The notes beneath the pieces were generated by a model. It searched no databases. It was not told the DNA's origin and saw only the letters and a list, made by a program, of their open reading frames with translations. Below, in pieces: positions 18,441-26,534 of a DNA stretch of 64,000 bases. Numbering within the stretch: the first letter of the stretch is position 1; each line of letters begins with the position of its first letter. Made by a program: the position numbers and the translations under genes. The DNA is from Pseudomonadota bacterium (lineage in GTDB: Bacteria > Pseudomonadota > Gammaproteobacteria > Steroidobacterales > Steroidobacteraceae): assembly GCA_016703895.1 (NCBI GenBank), contig JADJBE010000001.1, positions 621,501 to 685,500 of the forward strand. Direction: 5' to 3'.

Positions 18441-19613
18441 ATGCTGCAAGCCTTGGGACAATGCCTCTGGTTCATTCTACCTGCCCTGCTTGCCGGCTGG
18501 CTCATCGGCGCAGGCTTGCGCGGTCTGCGCGCAAAACGTGACCGTGATACTTACGAGGCCAACTGGCACGGCCGGCTGAGTGCCGCCAACCGTGACCTCG
18601 AAACACGCCAGGCCAAGCTGCGCGAACTCGACAGTCAGCTGGTATCGCTGCGCGACAAATACGCCAAGCTCGAAGCTGATGCCACTGGCCTGCGGTCGCG
18701 CGTCACGCAGCTGCAGCCACTGGCGGGACAGCTGCAAGCTCGGGACCAAAAGCTAGCTGAACTAGGCACACAACTCAGCAAGACACGCGAAATCCATTCA
18801 GCCGAGATTGCTGACCGGCAAAGCAAAGCCGACGAAGCAACCCAGCTTCGCGCAGCGGTACAGCAACTCGGCAACAGACTCGCGGCGTTAGCAGAAGACA
18901 AAGCTAGCGGTGACCTCGACGCCGCAAAGCGCATCGCGGCACTTGAACCCCTCGTCCAACAGACCCGTGACCGCGAAGCTGAGCTGGTGCAATTGCGTGC
19001 ACGGGTGGCAGAGCTGGAGCCATTGCCTGCCATGGTGAGCATTCGCGAGGCGGACATTGCCAAGCTGCGCACACGCGTCACGGAGCTCGAGCCCCTACCA
19101 AGTCAGTTAGCGAAAGCCGACGCCCATAGTCGTGCGCTGGACGACGAAATCACGCGGCTCAAGCGCCGGATCGCCGAGCTTGATGGGTTGGCAGATACGG
19201 TTCGCGAACTCGAGGCGAGTAGTCAACAGGATCTCAGTGGCCGTGAAATCGAGATCGAACGGCTACGCCGCTTGCTGAACGAGCTGCGTGCGCGTCCACC
19301 TCGACCGATCGAAGTGGTGCGCGAGCTAACAGCACCGTTGGCTTTGCAGACTGCTGCTCGTTCCCTGGACGAGCAAGCACCGCACCGTGGAGCCAGCGAT
19401 GACCTCCAGCGCATACACGGCGTGGGTCCGAGGCTTGAGCGCTTTCTCAACGACCGGGGCGTTCTTTACTTCGCGCAAGTGGCCGCTTGGAGCAGCTCCG
19501 ACATTGCCAAGTTTGAAATGGACTTGCCGCAGTTCAAAGGCCGCATCCAACGCGAGGACTGGGTGCAAAGCGCACGCGCGGAACACATCAAGAAATACGG
19601 AGTCGAGCCATGA
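18441..19613 (+). CDS. Membrane-anchored coiled-coil protein with C-terminal helix-hairpin-helix domain
   Basis: A 390-residue protein: one N-terminal membrane helix (FILPALLAGWLIGAGL), then about 270 residues of heptad-rich coiled coil with repeated LRxRVxELEPL units, then a C-terminal domain (DDLQRIHGVGPRLERFLNDRGVLYFAQVAAWSSSDIAKFEMDL plus a KGRIQREDWVQSAR tail) like that appended to some ribosomal L21 and NuoE proteins. The helix-hairpin-helix signature is GVGPRLE. It sits between OmpA and DUF4197 genes, overlapping the latter by four bases, which suggests an envelope or nucleoid-tethering role; this is inference. Confidence 0.75.
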   Translation: MLQALGQCLWFILPALLAGWLIGAGLRGLRAKRDRDTYEANWHGRLSAANRDLETRQAKLRELDSQLVSLRDKYAKLEADATGLRSRVTQLQPLAGQLQARDQKLAELGTQLSKTREIHSAEIADRQSKADEATQLRAAVQQLGNRLAALAEDKASGDLDAAKRIAALEPLVQQTRDREAELVQLRARVAELEPLPAMVSIREADIAKLRTRVTELEPLPSQLAKADAHSRALDDEITRLKRRIAELDGLADTVRELEASSQQDLSGREIEIERLRRLLNELRARPPRPIEVVRELTAPLALQTAARSLDEQAPHRGASDDLQRIHGVGPRLERFLNDRGVLYFAQVAAWSSSDIAKFEMDLPQFKGRIQREDWVQSARAEHIKKYGVEP

Positions 19614-20335
19614 GTTACAACCGTCTGTATACCTACCAACCATGCGCCTTGCGCAGTTTGCTCGCGGCGCTGGCGCTGACGCTCGCCGCGACCAACGTAT
19701 CGGCGCAGACTGCACTCGCGAGCTTGTCGAGCAAAGACCAGACCACTGGCCTCAAGACCGCTCTTACCCAGGCCGCACAGGCTGCCGTCGGCAGACTCGG
19801 CAAGACCGACGGCTTTCTGGCTGATCCGGAGGTACGTATCCCACTGCCCGGTAAACTGGAAAAAGCGCAACGTACGCTCAAAATGTTAGGCCTGAACAAG
19901 CAGACCGACGAGCTAGTCACCGCCATGAACCGCGCGGCCGAAGCAGCGGTTCCGGAGGCCAAAGTACTATTTATTAGCGCTATCAAACAGATGTCGGTAA
20001 CCGACGCACTCGGGATTCTGACCGGCGGCGAGGCTGCGGCCACGCAGTACTTCCGCGCCACGATGACGGACAAGCTGGCCGAGCGATTCCTGCCGATCGT
20101 CGGACGGGAAACACGCAAAGTCGAGCTGTCGGAACGTTACAACGAGGTGGCGGGCAAGCTATCGCAGCTTGGCCTAGTCGATACCAAAGACGCCAATCTC
20201 GACAGCTATGTGACCAACAAAGCGCTCGACGGCTTGTTTCTGGTGATGGCCAAGGAAGAAGCGGCCATCCGCAAAGACCCGTTAGGGCAATCGAGCTCAA
20301 TACTCAAGAAAGTGTTTGGCGCTATCGGGCGCTGA
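19610..20335 (+). CDS. DUF4197 exported protein
   Basis: A 241-residue protein with a signal peptide (LRSLLAALALTLAATNVSAQ, cleavage near residue 33) and the DUF4197 core: GLKTALTQAAQAAVGRLGKTDGFLADPEVRIPLPGKLEKAQRTLKMLGL, then AAEAAVPEAKVLFISAIKQMSVTDALGILTGGEAAATQYFRATM, and a YVTNKALDGLF...DPLGQSSSILKKVFG end. Family function is unknown. The start overlaps the stop of the coiled-coil gene (ATGA). The 3' end overlaps the convergent GNAT gene by 14 bases. Confidence 0.92.
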   Translation: MSYNRLYTYQPCALRSLLAALALTLAATNVSAQTALASLSSKDQTTGLKTALTQAAQAAVGRLGKTDGFLADPEVRIPLPGKLEKAQRTLKMLGLNKQTDELVTAMNRAAEAAVPEAKVLFISAIKQMSVTDALGILTGGEAAATQYFRATMTDKLAERFLPIVGRETRKVELSERYNEVAGKLSQLGLVDTKDANLDSYVTNKALDGLFLVMAKEEAAIRKDPLGQSSSILKKVFGAIGR

Positions 20336-20807
20336 GCGCGGCGATTGCCGGTTGGGTCAAGCGAAACTGCCGCCACTGGTCGAGCCCTTTGGCACCGAGG
20401 CTTTCGTAGAAGCGGATTGCCGGCTCGTTCCAGTCGAGCACCGACCATTCCATACGACTACAGTCCTCAAGCGCAGCTATCCGCGCCAACTCGGCTAACA
20501 ATGCAATGCCGATACCCTGCCGTCGCCACGCCGCACGGACGTACAGGTCTTCGAGATAGATGCCTTTGCGGCCAACAAAGGTCGAAAAATTGAAGAAATA
20601 CAGCGCGAATCCCGCGACTTGACCACCCTGCTCTGCCAATAGTACGTGCACCACGGGATGGGGCCGCGCTAGTTCATGCGCGAAATCTGCCGCCGTCGCG
20701 CGGACTTCGTCGAGCATCTGCTCAAATTCCGCGAGTTCGCGGACCAGTGCAAGAATCGCTGCAGCGTCCTTGGGTCCAGCCGACCGGATGACAAACTTGT
20801 CGCTCAC
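20322..20807 (-). CDS. GNAT-family N-acetyltransferase
   Basis: A 161-residue acetyltransferase of the spermidine/diamine acetyltransferase-like branch: IRSAGPKDAAAILALVRELAEFEQM start, the acetyl-CoA loop LYVRAAWRRQGIGIALL (R/Q-x-x-G-x-G/A), and the closing MEWSVLDWNEPAIRFYESLGAKGLDQW. The start codon is GTG at 20807, overlapping the preceding gene's stop (GTGA). Substrate unknown; polyamines or amino-acid-like amines are possible from family knowledge. Confidence 0.93.
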   Translation of the reverse strand: MSDKFVIRSAGPKDAAAILALVRELAEFEQMLDEVRATAADFAHELARPHPVVHVLLAEQGGQVAGFALYFFNFSTFVGRKGIYLEDLYVRAAWRRQGIGIALLAELARIAALEDCSRMEWSVLDWNEPAIRFYESLGAKGLDQWRQFRLTQPAIAALSAR

Positions 20808-21784
20808 TCGGCGATATACCAGCGCTGCTCGATCCGCTCGAGCACGAAGCGCGAAAATGGCAGCCCCTGATTGGTCACATCGTAGACCGCGCGGTTGCCA
20901 CTGGCTTCGATAGTCGGAGCCAGTGTGCGAGCGATACGCAGACTCGAAACGAGTGTCTCGCGGGTAGCGTCGCTGCGCTCACAGGCATTGACCAGGCTGC
21001 GCTGCGCGCTCGTCGAGGTGCTACGCCGAAAGTTTGGTGACATGTGTATGGTGTAGTACTCGGTACAGCGGCCGGCAACCAGCGCTTGCTCGGCAGCCTC
21101 GAACAGTTCGTTGACGGCGGGGTCTGTCGGCTTCAAGGCAGCAGGTGGCACACCGGTCGATGCGGCCGGTGCCACCAGTGCGCTGTCTCGGCTGCCAATA
21201 TCGCCGTTCGCAATCTGGCCGTTGGCGATCTGGCGATCGGCGAGGAGATCATCTATCTGTGCGGCAATCTCACTGGGAATTGCTGCGCGCCAGCTCTTGC
21301 CATACGGTACCAACGTCACGAGCACGATGGTCTCTACGTCGCCGAGATCGCGCGGCGGTTTACCGCGACCAACAACGTGCACTTGCTTGCCATCAGCCAC
21401 GGCTGCTAACCACTTCACCGACTGGTACGGCCGCGACCGCAACTGCAGCCGTTGCGCGAGTTCGGCGTAGAACCTTACTCCTGTGAGTTTTTCGATATCT
21501 GCGAGCGGACGTCCGGGACCAAACAGACGGCCTCTCACCGTCGCTTCGCCACGCACATCTTCCGCCCGCAATCGGCTGAGCAATGACGTGCGCAGTTCCG
21601 CCAGCTCATCGGGATGAAACGCGAGTGCCACTTCCTGCGCGTTGCCCACGGCGAGCGCCGCCAGCAACTGTTCGGCGGCTTTCGACTGCGCACCAGCAAC
21701 GCCCGCGATCGCCGGCACAGCGCTGCTGAATGCAACCACGGCCGCGGCGATGAGCCATTTCGAGCGCGATAGTATCCAAATCAC
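20804..21784 (-). CDS. Hypothetical exported protein
   Basis: A 326-residue protein starting at a GTG at 21784, chosen because TAGGAG lies seven to eight bases upstream and because longer readings would run into the nuclease gene. The N-terminus has a signal-like helix (LIAAAVVAFSSAVPAIAGVAGAQ). The rest contains a middle region about handling a growth-like value (SVKWLAAVADGKQVHVVGRG) and a short internal duplication QIANGQIANGDIG, followed by a helical C-terminal part with conserved Cys and YY/IH. No family recognised. It lies in an operon with an EEP nuclease upstream and a GNAT enzyme downstream. Confidence 0.65.
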   Translation of the reverse strand: MIWILSRSKWLIAAAVVAFSSAVPAIAGVAGAQSKAAEQLLAALAVGNAQEVALAFHPDELAELRTSLLSRLRAEDVRGEATVRGRLFGPGRPLADIEKLTGVRFYAELAQRLQLRSRPYQSVKWLAAVADGKQVHVVGRGKPPRDLGDVETIVLVTLVPYGKSWRAAIPSEIAAQIDDLLADRQIANGQIANGDIGSRDSALVAPAASTGVPPAALKPTDPAVNELFEAAEQALVAGRCTEYYTIHMSPNFRRSTSTSAQRSLVNACERSDATRETLVSSLRIARTLAPTIEASGNRAVYDVTNQGLPFSRFVLERIEQRWYIAE

Positions 21785-21801
21785 TGCGGCGACTCCTACG
21801 T

Positions 21802-22857
21802 CTATTGGCGCTGCGTCAAGCGCGATGCTAACAAATGACTCGGCAGCGCCAAGTCGGCAAAGATCGGTAAGTGATCGGAGCCCACCAGCGGCCCGCGCCC
21901 AAACGATACGACTTTGAAGCTTGGTGACACCAACACGTGATCGATTTGAATGCCGACCGGGAACCAGGCGGCGGGCCAGGTGGGTTGCCAACCAAAACCC
22001 GCCGCCGCCGAACGCAGTCCAGCCACGCCACGCAGCTGCTGCTGGAAGTGCGGCGACAGCGCCGTGGAATTGAAATCACCCATCAGAATGAGTGGCTCGC
22101 GCAGAGTCGCGGCAGCTTGTGCAATGGCCGCAAACTCGGCGTTGCGCAGGCGCGCGTGCGCAGGCGTTAGCGGCCAAACGGCATGCACACCAACGACACG
22201 CACTCGTTCGCCCCGGATGACAGCGACAGCCTCCACGTATCGGTTGTCCGCGCGAGCAAACGCCGGCGCCAGCCCATCCTCGAGCGGCCAACGGGACAAG
22301 AGCGCGGTTTGGAAACGACCGTTGGACGCTGACAACCGACGATAGGGATAGTCGACGGCGAGCGTACCGAGCTGCTCGACCCATCGCGCCGATGCCTCCG
22401 GAACTGCCAAGACATCCGGCGCAGCGCGGCGGATCCAGTCGAGCACGCGCGGATATTGGTCATTCAGATACAACACATTGACCGCGGCGACTCGGATGGC
22501 AACACCACTCGCGGCCGAAGTGCGCCGGGCGTCACTGGCGGCTTGTGCCGGTCGAGCTCCCCACGCGAACGCCATGCTGTCGCCGGACCGCGAGGAATCC
22601 GCGATGAACCACCCATTCAGCGCCGCAACCGCGGCGACGACCACTAACCAACGTCGGCGCCCGCCCAATAGCAACAGTGCACCAGCCAGGAACGCCCCCG
22701 CGACGAACTGCACCCGGAACTGTACTGCGATGTCGGCCAGCCAGGAAACTCGTGCAAAAGCGGCGAGCACGGTGGCCAGTACCAACGCCAGCGACAAGAC
22801 GAGCCCTGCAAACCCCAATCGGCGGCGTGCGCTGGACGGCAAGACGCCCTGTGTCAC
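21802..22857 (-). CDS. Membrane-anchored endonuclease/exonuclease/phosphatase (EEP) family protein
   Basis: A 351-residue protein with three N-terminal hydrophobic helices (about residues 14-90) and a C-terminal EEP fold (DNase I-like): VAAVNVLYLNDQYPRVLDWI (first metal ligand region), ILMGDFNSTALSPHFQQQL (GDFNS) and LVGSDHLPIFADLAL (SDH catalytic His). Membrane-bound EEP proteins of this type may cleave phosphodiester bonds in lipids or nucleic acids outside the cytoplasm. The start is a GTG at 22857. It is the first gene of a three-gene minus-strand operon. Confidence 0.88.
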   Translation of the reverse strand: MTQGVLPSSARRRLGFAGLVLSLALVLATVLAAFARVSWLADIAVQFRVQFVAGAFLAGALLLLGGRRRWLVVVAAVAALNGWFIADSSRSGDSMAFAWGARPAQAASDARRTSAASGVAIRVAAVNVLYLNDQYPRVLDWIRRAAPDVLAVPEASARWVEQLGTLAVDYPYRRLSASNGRFQTALLSRWPLEDGLAPAFARADNRYVEAVAVIRGERVRVVGVHAVWPLTPAHARLRNAEFAAIAQAAATLREPLILMGDFNSTALSPHFQQQLRGVAGLRSAAAGFGWQPTWPAAWFPVGIQIDHVLVSPSFKVVSFGRGPLVGSDHLPIFADLALPSHLLASRLTQRQ

Positions 22858-23097
22858 GATTGATCTGCCGTAGATATCGCCATGCCGCTACGGTACCGCC
22901 TCAAGGCCGTGCTTGCCCAGCTGTACCAACTTACTGGACGATTCGCCAGGCTATGGTTCGCATGCTGCGGCTTGTCCCTATAGACTTGACGTCTTGTAGA
23001 ATCTGAGGCCGCACGTCCGCGGTGGCGGGCCCGCAGCAGCGCCGCTAGCAGACCAGACTGGTCAGTCTCACTGAGCAACGCCCAAGGTGTCCAACGG

Positions 23098-25046
23098 ATG
23101 TCGATAGCCGCGTCGACCGCAGCGCCTGCCCAAGCGCCCACGGGTGCCGTGGCGGTGCTGTCCGTGAACAATGAGCTACTCACCACCGTGCGCCGGGCAA
23201 CCGCGGCCGAACACGAGGTCGTCGCCGTTGCGCGCACGGCCGATCTGCCCGCGCAGCTGATCGACAAACGGATCGGTGCGGTGCTAATCGATAGTGACGC
23301 TATAGCCGAGCCAATCGACCAGTTTGTCGAGCGACTGAAAGGGCAGTTCCCCGATCTGGTGCTGGTGGTTGCGGGCGGTCCCGCAGATCAGACCGCGCTG
23401 TCCAAGCACATTACGAGCAATGTCGTGTATCGCTTTCTGCACCGGCCAGTATCGCAAGAACGCGCGCGGCTGTTCCTGGAAGCTGCGCTGCGCCGGCATG
23501 ACGTCGAACACGCGGAACGAGCCGAGTTGCCAAGGACTCCGGCGGCGTCGACCGAGTCCATTCCATCGCGGCGCCCACCAAACCTGCTATGGATTGGCGC
23601 GGTGGCTGCGGTGTTAGTCGCAAGCATAGGCGTTTGGCTGGCAACCCGATCGGCGCCTGAACCCGCTCCTGAGGCGCCACCGCCAGCACCAGCCGACGCT
23701 GCCGCAGTACAAGCGAACCAGGTTGTTGGTCTATTGGCGGCTGGCGATGCGGCCTACGTCAAGGGGGAATACCTGACACCAGCGGCGGCTGGTGCGGCAG
23801 ACCGATATCGTGCTGTGCTCGCGCTCGAGCCTAACAACGCGAAAGCGCGTGCAGGTATAGATCGCGTGGTCGACAAATTGCTGTCGGCAGCCGAAGCGGC
23901 CTTGCTCGCCGAGCAGCCGGATCAGGCTCAAGAGCAGATCGATCTGGCCATTTCGCTGGCCCCGAGCAGCAGTCGCGCAGCATTTCTTGCCGTGCAAGTG
24001 GGCAAAGAACGTGAGCGAGGAGCATTGACCGAGACGCAAGACGCTGGCCGTGGCCCCGCCAACGAGCAAGCGGCCGGTTTCCTGCGCTTGGCAAATCAAC
24101 GCCTGGCGAGTGGCGGTCTGATCGATCCGCCACAAGACAATGCACGTTTTTATCTCGAGGCAGCGCGCCGCGCGTCGCCGTCGGAGCCGGGCGTGGCACG
24201 CACCGCGCGCGCAGTGCAAAGCGCGATGCTCGAGCGCGCCACGGCAGCGGCAAGTCGCGGCGATCTGGCGGATGCCGAGCGCTGGCTGGCAAATGCCGAG
24301 GAAGCCCGTGCGTCACGCGCAGCGCTGGCAGAAGTCAGACGTACGTTGCAGCAGGCTGAGGTCACTAACAAGGCCAACAACATCACGGCGCTGACACAGT
24401 CGTTTCGTCAAGCGATCGCGACCAACCGTCTGCTTAGCCCCCGGACGACAACGCTCGTGGCCACTACCGGGACCTCGCGGAGGCAGACGCGACTCACCCG
24501 GCCACCACGCAAGCGCAGCTTACCCTCGCGACTGAGATGCTCAAGGAAGCGCGGATCGCCCTGGGTCGCAATGACCTGGCCGGCAGCGAGCGGTGGCTGG
24601 CGGAGACGCGCGCCATCGGGTACACGGGAGCCGAACTTGCGGCGGTGACGCGCGACCTCGCGGCAGCACGCACCGGAACCAGACCGCAAGGTGCCGCGGC
24701 CGCCACCAACAATGCGCCGCCAGCCACCAACGACACCGCGACCCCAGCCGCGGCAGAAGCAAGAGTCGTGGCGGCCAATACCCTCGAAACGGTACGTTTT
24801 GTCGCGCCCCGCTACCCTGCGGCTGCCCGGGCGCGCGGGCAGGAGGGCTGGGTGGACGTCGAGTTCACAGTGAGCACCAATGGGGCAGTGAACAACGCCC
24901 AGGTGGTGGCCGCCGAGCCAAACGGCGTTTTTGAGGACTCCGCCCTCGACGCAGTACGCCGCTGGCGCTACAAGCCAGTCATGCAAAACGGTACCCCGGT
25001 CGAACAGCGCGCCAAACTGCGCATTCGATTCAATTCAGAAGAATAG
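23098..25046 (+). CDS. Receiver-like/transmembrane/TonB C-terminal fusion, frameshifted
   Basis: About 649 residues after correction. Residues 15-135 resemble a response-regulator receiver, but the acidic pair is Asn (VNNE, 24-25) and the conserved Lys-Pro is Arg-Pro (HRPV, 115-118); a candidate Asp65 (LIDSD) remains. One membrane helix (163-183) follows, then repeated helical units where PPxDNARFYLEAA/PPDDNARGHYRDLA recurs, and a TonB-type C-terminus (RFVAPRYPAAARARGQEGWVDVEF...DSALDAVRRWRYKP). At a run of five C (24438-24442) the frame is lost; adding one C joins the two parts perfectly. It leads the kinase/CheA-like module. It may relay an internal signal to the envelope rather than energise import. 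Confidence 0.85.
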
Positions 25047-25055
25047 CGGGCGGAT

Positions 25056-26495
25056 ATGACCGACCGCTTTCTGATCGCTGTCGATGACGCGAAATTCGGC
25101 GCGTGGCTGCGACATTCGATCGAGGCCGGCTGGCCGGCGGCCGAGCTGCGGGTGATGGACCTTGGCGAGCTACGCCGGGTCCGGGCTGGCATCACGGTGC
25201 GCGACTACGACATCGCCCTGGTCGCGCTGACCTTTGGCGAAACACCAGAAGATACTGAGTCCGGCGGACTCGATTGGCTGCGCAAGCTGCGCCATCAGCC
25301 AGCCTTTCCGCAGATCATCGTACTGGCCGAGGGCGGCAGCGAGCTCACCGCGGTACGTGCTATCCGACTGGGAGTCCTGGACTATCTGCCGAAGCGGTTG
25401 CTGACGCCGTTTCGGATGCAAAACGCAGTGCGACTAGGGCTGCGGGCCATCCAGCGTGAACGTCAAGAACGCGCAGCGCGCAGGGCGAATGAGCCGGTGA
25501 CTACCCGGCGCGATGAGCCCCCGAACGTCGCTCCGGCGGCCGTGCCCCCGCCGCCTGCGGCGCCGGCAGCCCCCGCGGCGACTGGCGAGGAAATGCTGGT
25601 TCCGGGCTACACAATCCTGCAACGGCTCGGTGAGTCGGACGCTGCATCCGTGTACCTGGCCATGAGCGCGGCGCTTGAACGCAAGGTTGCGCTGAAGCTC
25701 AGCAAACGCTTACGTGAGACAAGCACCGCCACCGGCGACGACGGCGAGACGGCAGCCGCAGTAGTCGACCGGGCTGTGTTCGAGCGTGAGTACCACGCAC
25801 TCGCCACCGTGCACGACACTGCTGTGGTGCAGATCTTCGACTATGGTTCACACGCAGGCCGCGAGTATCTCGCGATGGAATACTTCCCCTGTGGCGACCT
25901 CAAGGCGCGCCTGCAGCATCCAATCTCATTGGACGAAGCGCTCGGGTTCGTCCGCGATATTGCTGCCGCGCTTTGTGTCGTGCATGCGGCCGGTATCGTG
26001 CATCGCGACCTAAAGCCGCCTAACGTCATGCTCCGCGAAGACGGCACCATCGTGCTGATCGATTTCGGCCTGGCACGCAATCTCGTTGCGGGCGATAGCA
26101 CCACACGGACTGGCGTGCTGCGAGGATCGCCTTACTACATGAGCCCGGAACAGGCGCAGGGACACGACCTGGATGCACGCACCGACCTCTACAGTCTGGG
26201 CGTCATCTTCTTTGAGATGTTAGCCGGTAAGAAACCCCATCTCGGTGCTTCAGCGATGGACGTGTTGCGCCAACATGTCGACGCGCCGGTACCCCTACTA
26301 CCAATCGAGTTTGCGCACTGGCAGTGGCTGCTGGATAGACTCATGGCGAAAGATCGCGATGAACGTTTTGAATCTGCCAATGCGGTGCTGGAAGCGCTGG
26401 ATCGCACGCAGACCGGATTGGCGTTCGCCGAGCCTGTGACCCAGCCAGCAGCTCCGGATGAAGACGCCCCCGCCATCGCCTCAGTCGTGAACTAG
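25056..26495 (+). CDS. Receiver-like domain fused to Hanks-type serine/threonine kinase
   Basis: A 479-residue cytoplasmic protein. Residues 1-135 form a receiver-like domain with an intact acid pair (D10-D11) and lysine (K113, DYLPK), but the phosphoacceptor position in YDIALVALTFG (about residue 57) is Ala, so it should not be phosphorylated. After a Pro/Ala linker (about 145-178) comes a complete kinase domain: VALK with Lys214, HRDLKPPNVM with Asp318, DFG 336-338, SPEQ 363-366. No membrane helix. It starts 9 bases after the TonB fusion stop and precedes the CheA-like ATPase, so the three are probably one transcript. The pseudo-receiver may be a docking or sensing part. Confidence 0.93.
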   Translation: MTDRFLIAVDDAKFGAWLRHSIEAGWPAAELRVMDLGELRRVRAGITVRDYDIALVALTFGETPEDTESGGLDWLRKLRHQPAFPQIIVLAEGGSELTAVRAIRLGVLDYLPKRLLTPFRMQNAVRLGLRAIQRERQERAARRANEPVTTRRDEPPNVAPAAVPPPPAAPAAPAATGEEMLVPGYTILQRLGESDAASVYLAMSAALERKVALKLSKRLRETSTATGDDGETAAAVVDRAVFEREYHALATVHDTAVVQIFDYGSHAGREYLAMEYFPCGDLKARLQHPISLDEALGFVRDIAAALCVVHAAGIVHRDLKPPNVMLREDGTIVLIDFGLARNLVAGDSTTRTGVLRGSPYYMSPEQAQGHDLDARTDLYSLGVIFFEMLAGKKPHLGASAMDVLRQHVDAPVPLLPIEFAHWQWLLDRLMAKDRDERFESANAVLEALDRTQTGLAFAEPVTQPAAPDEDAPAIASVVN

Positions 26496-26534
26496 TTCAC
26501 AGTGATTTAGGCAGCGTCGCGGTGATATGCCGCA

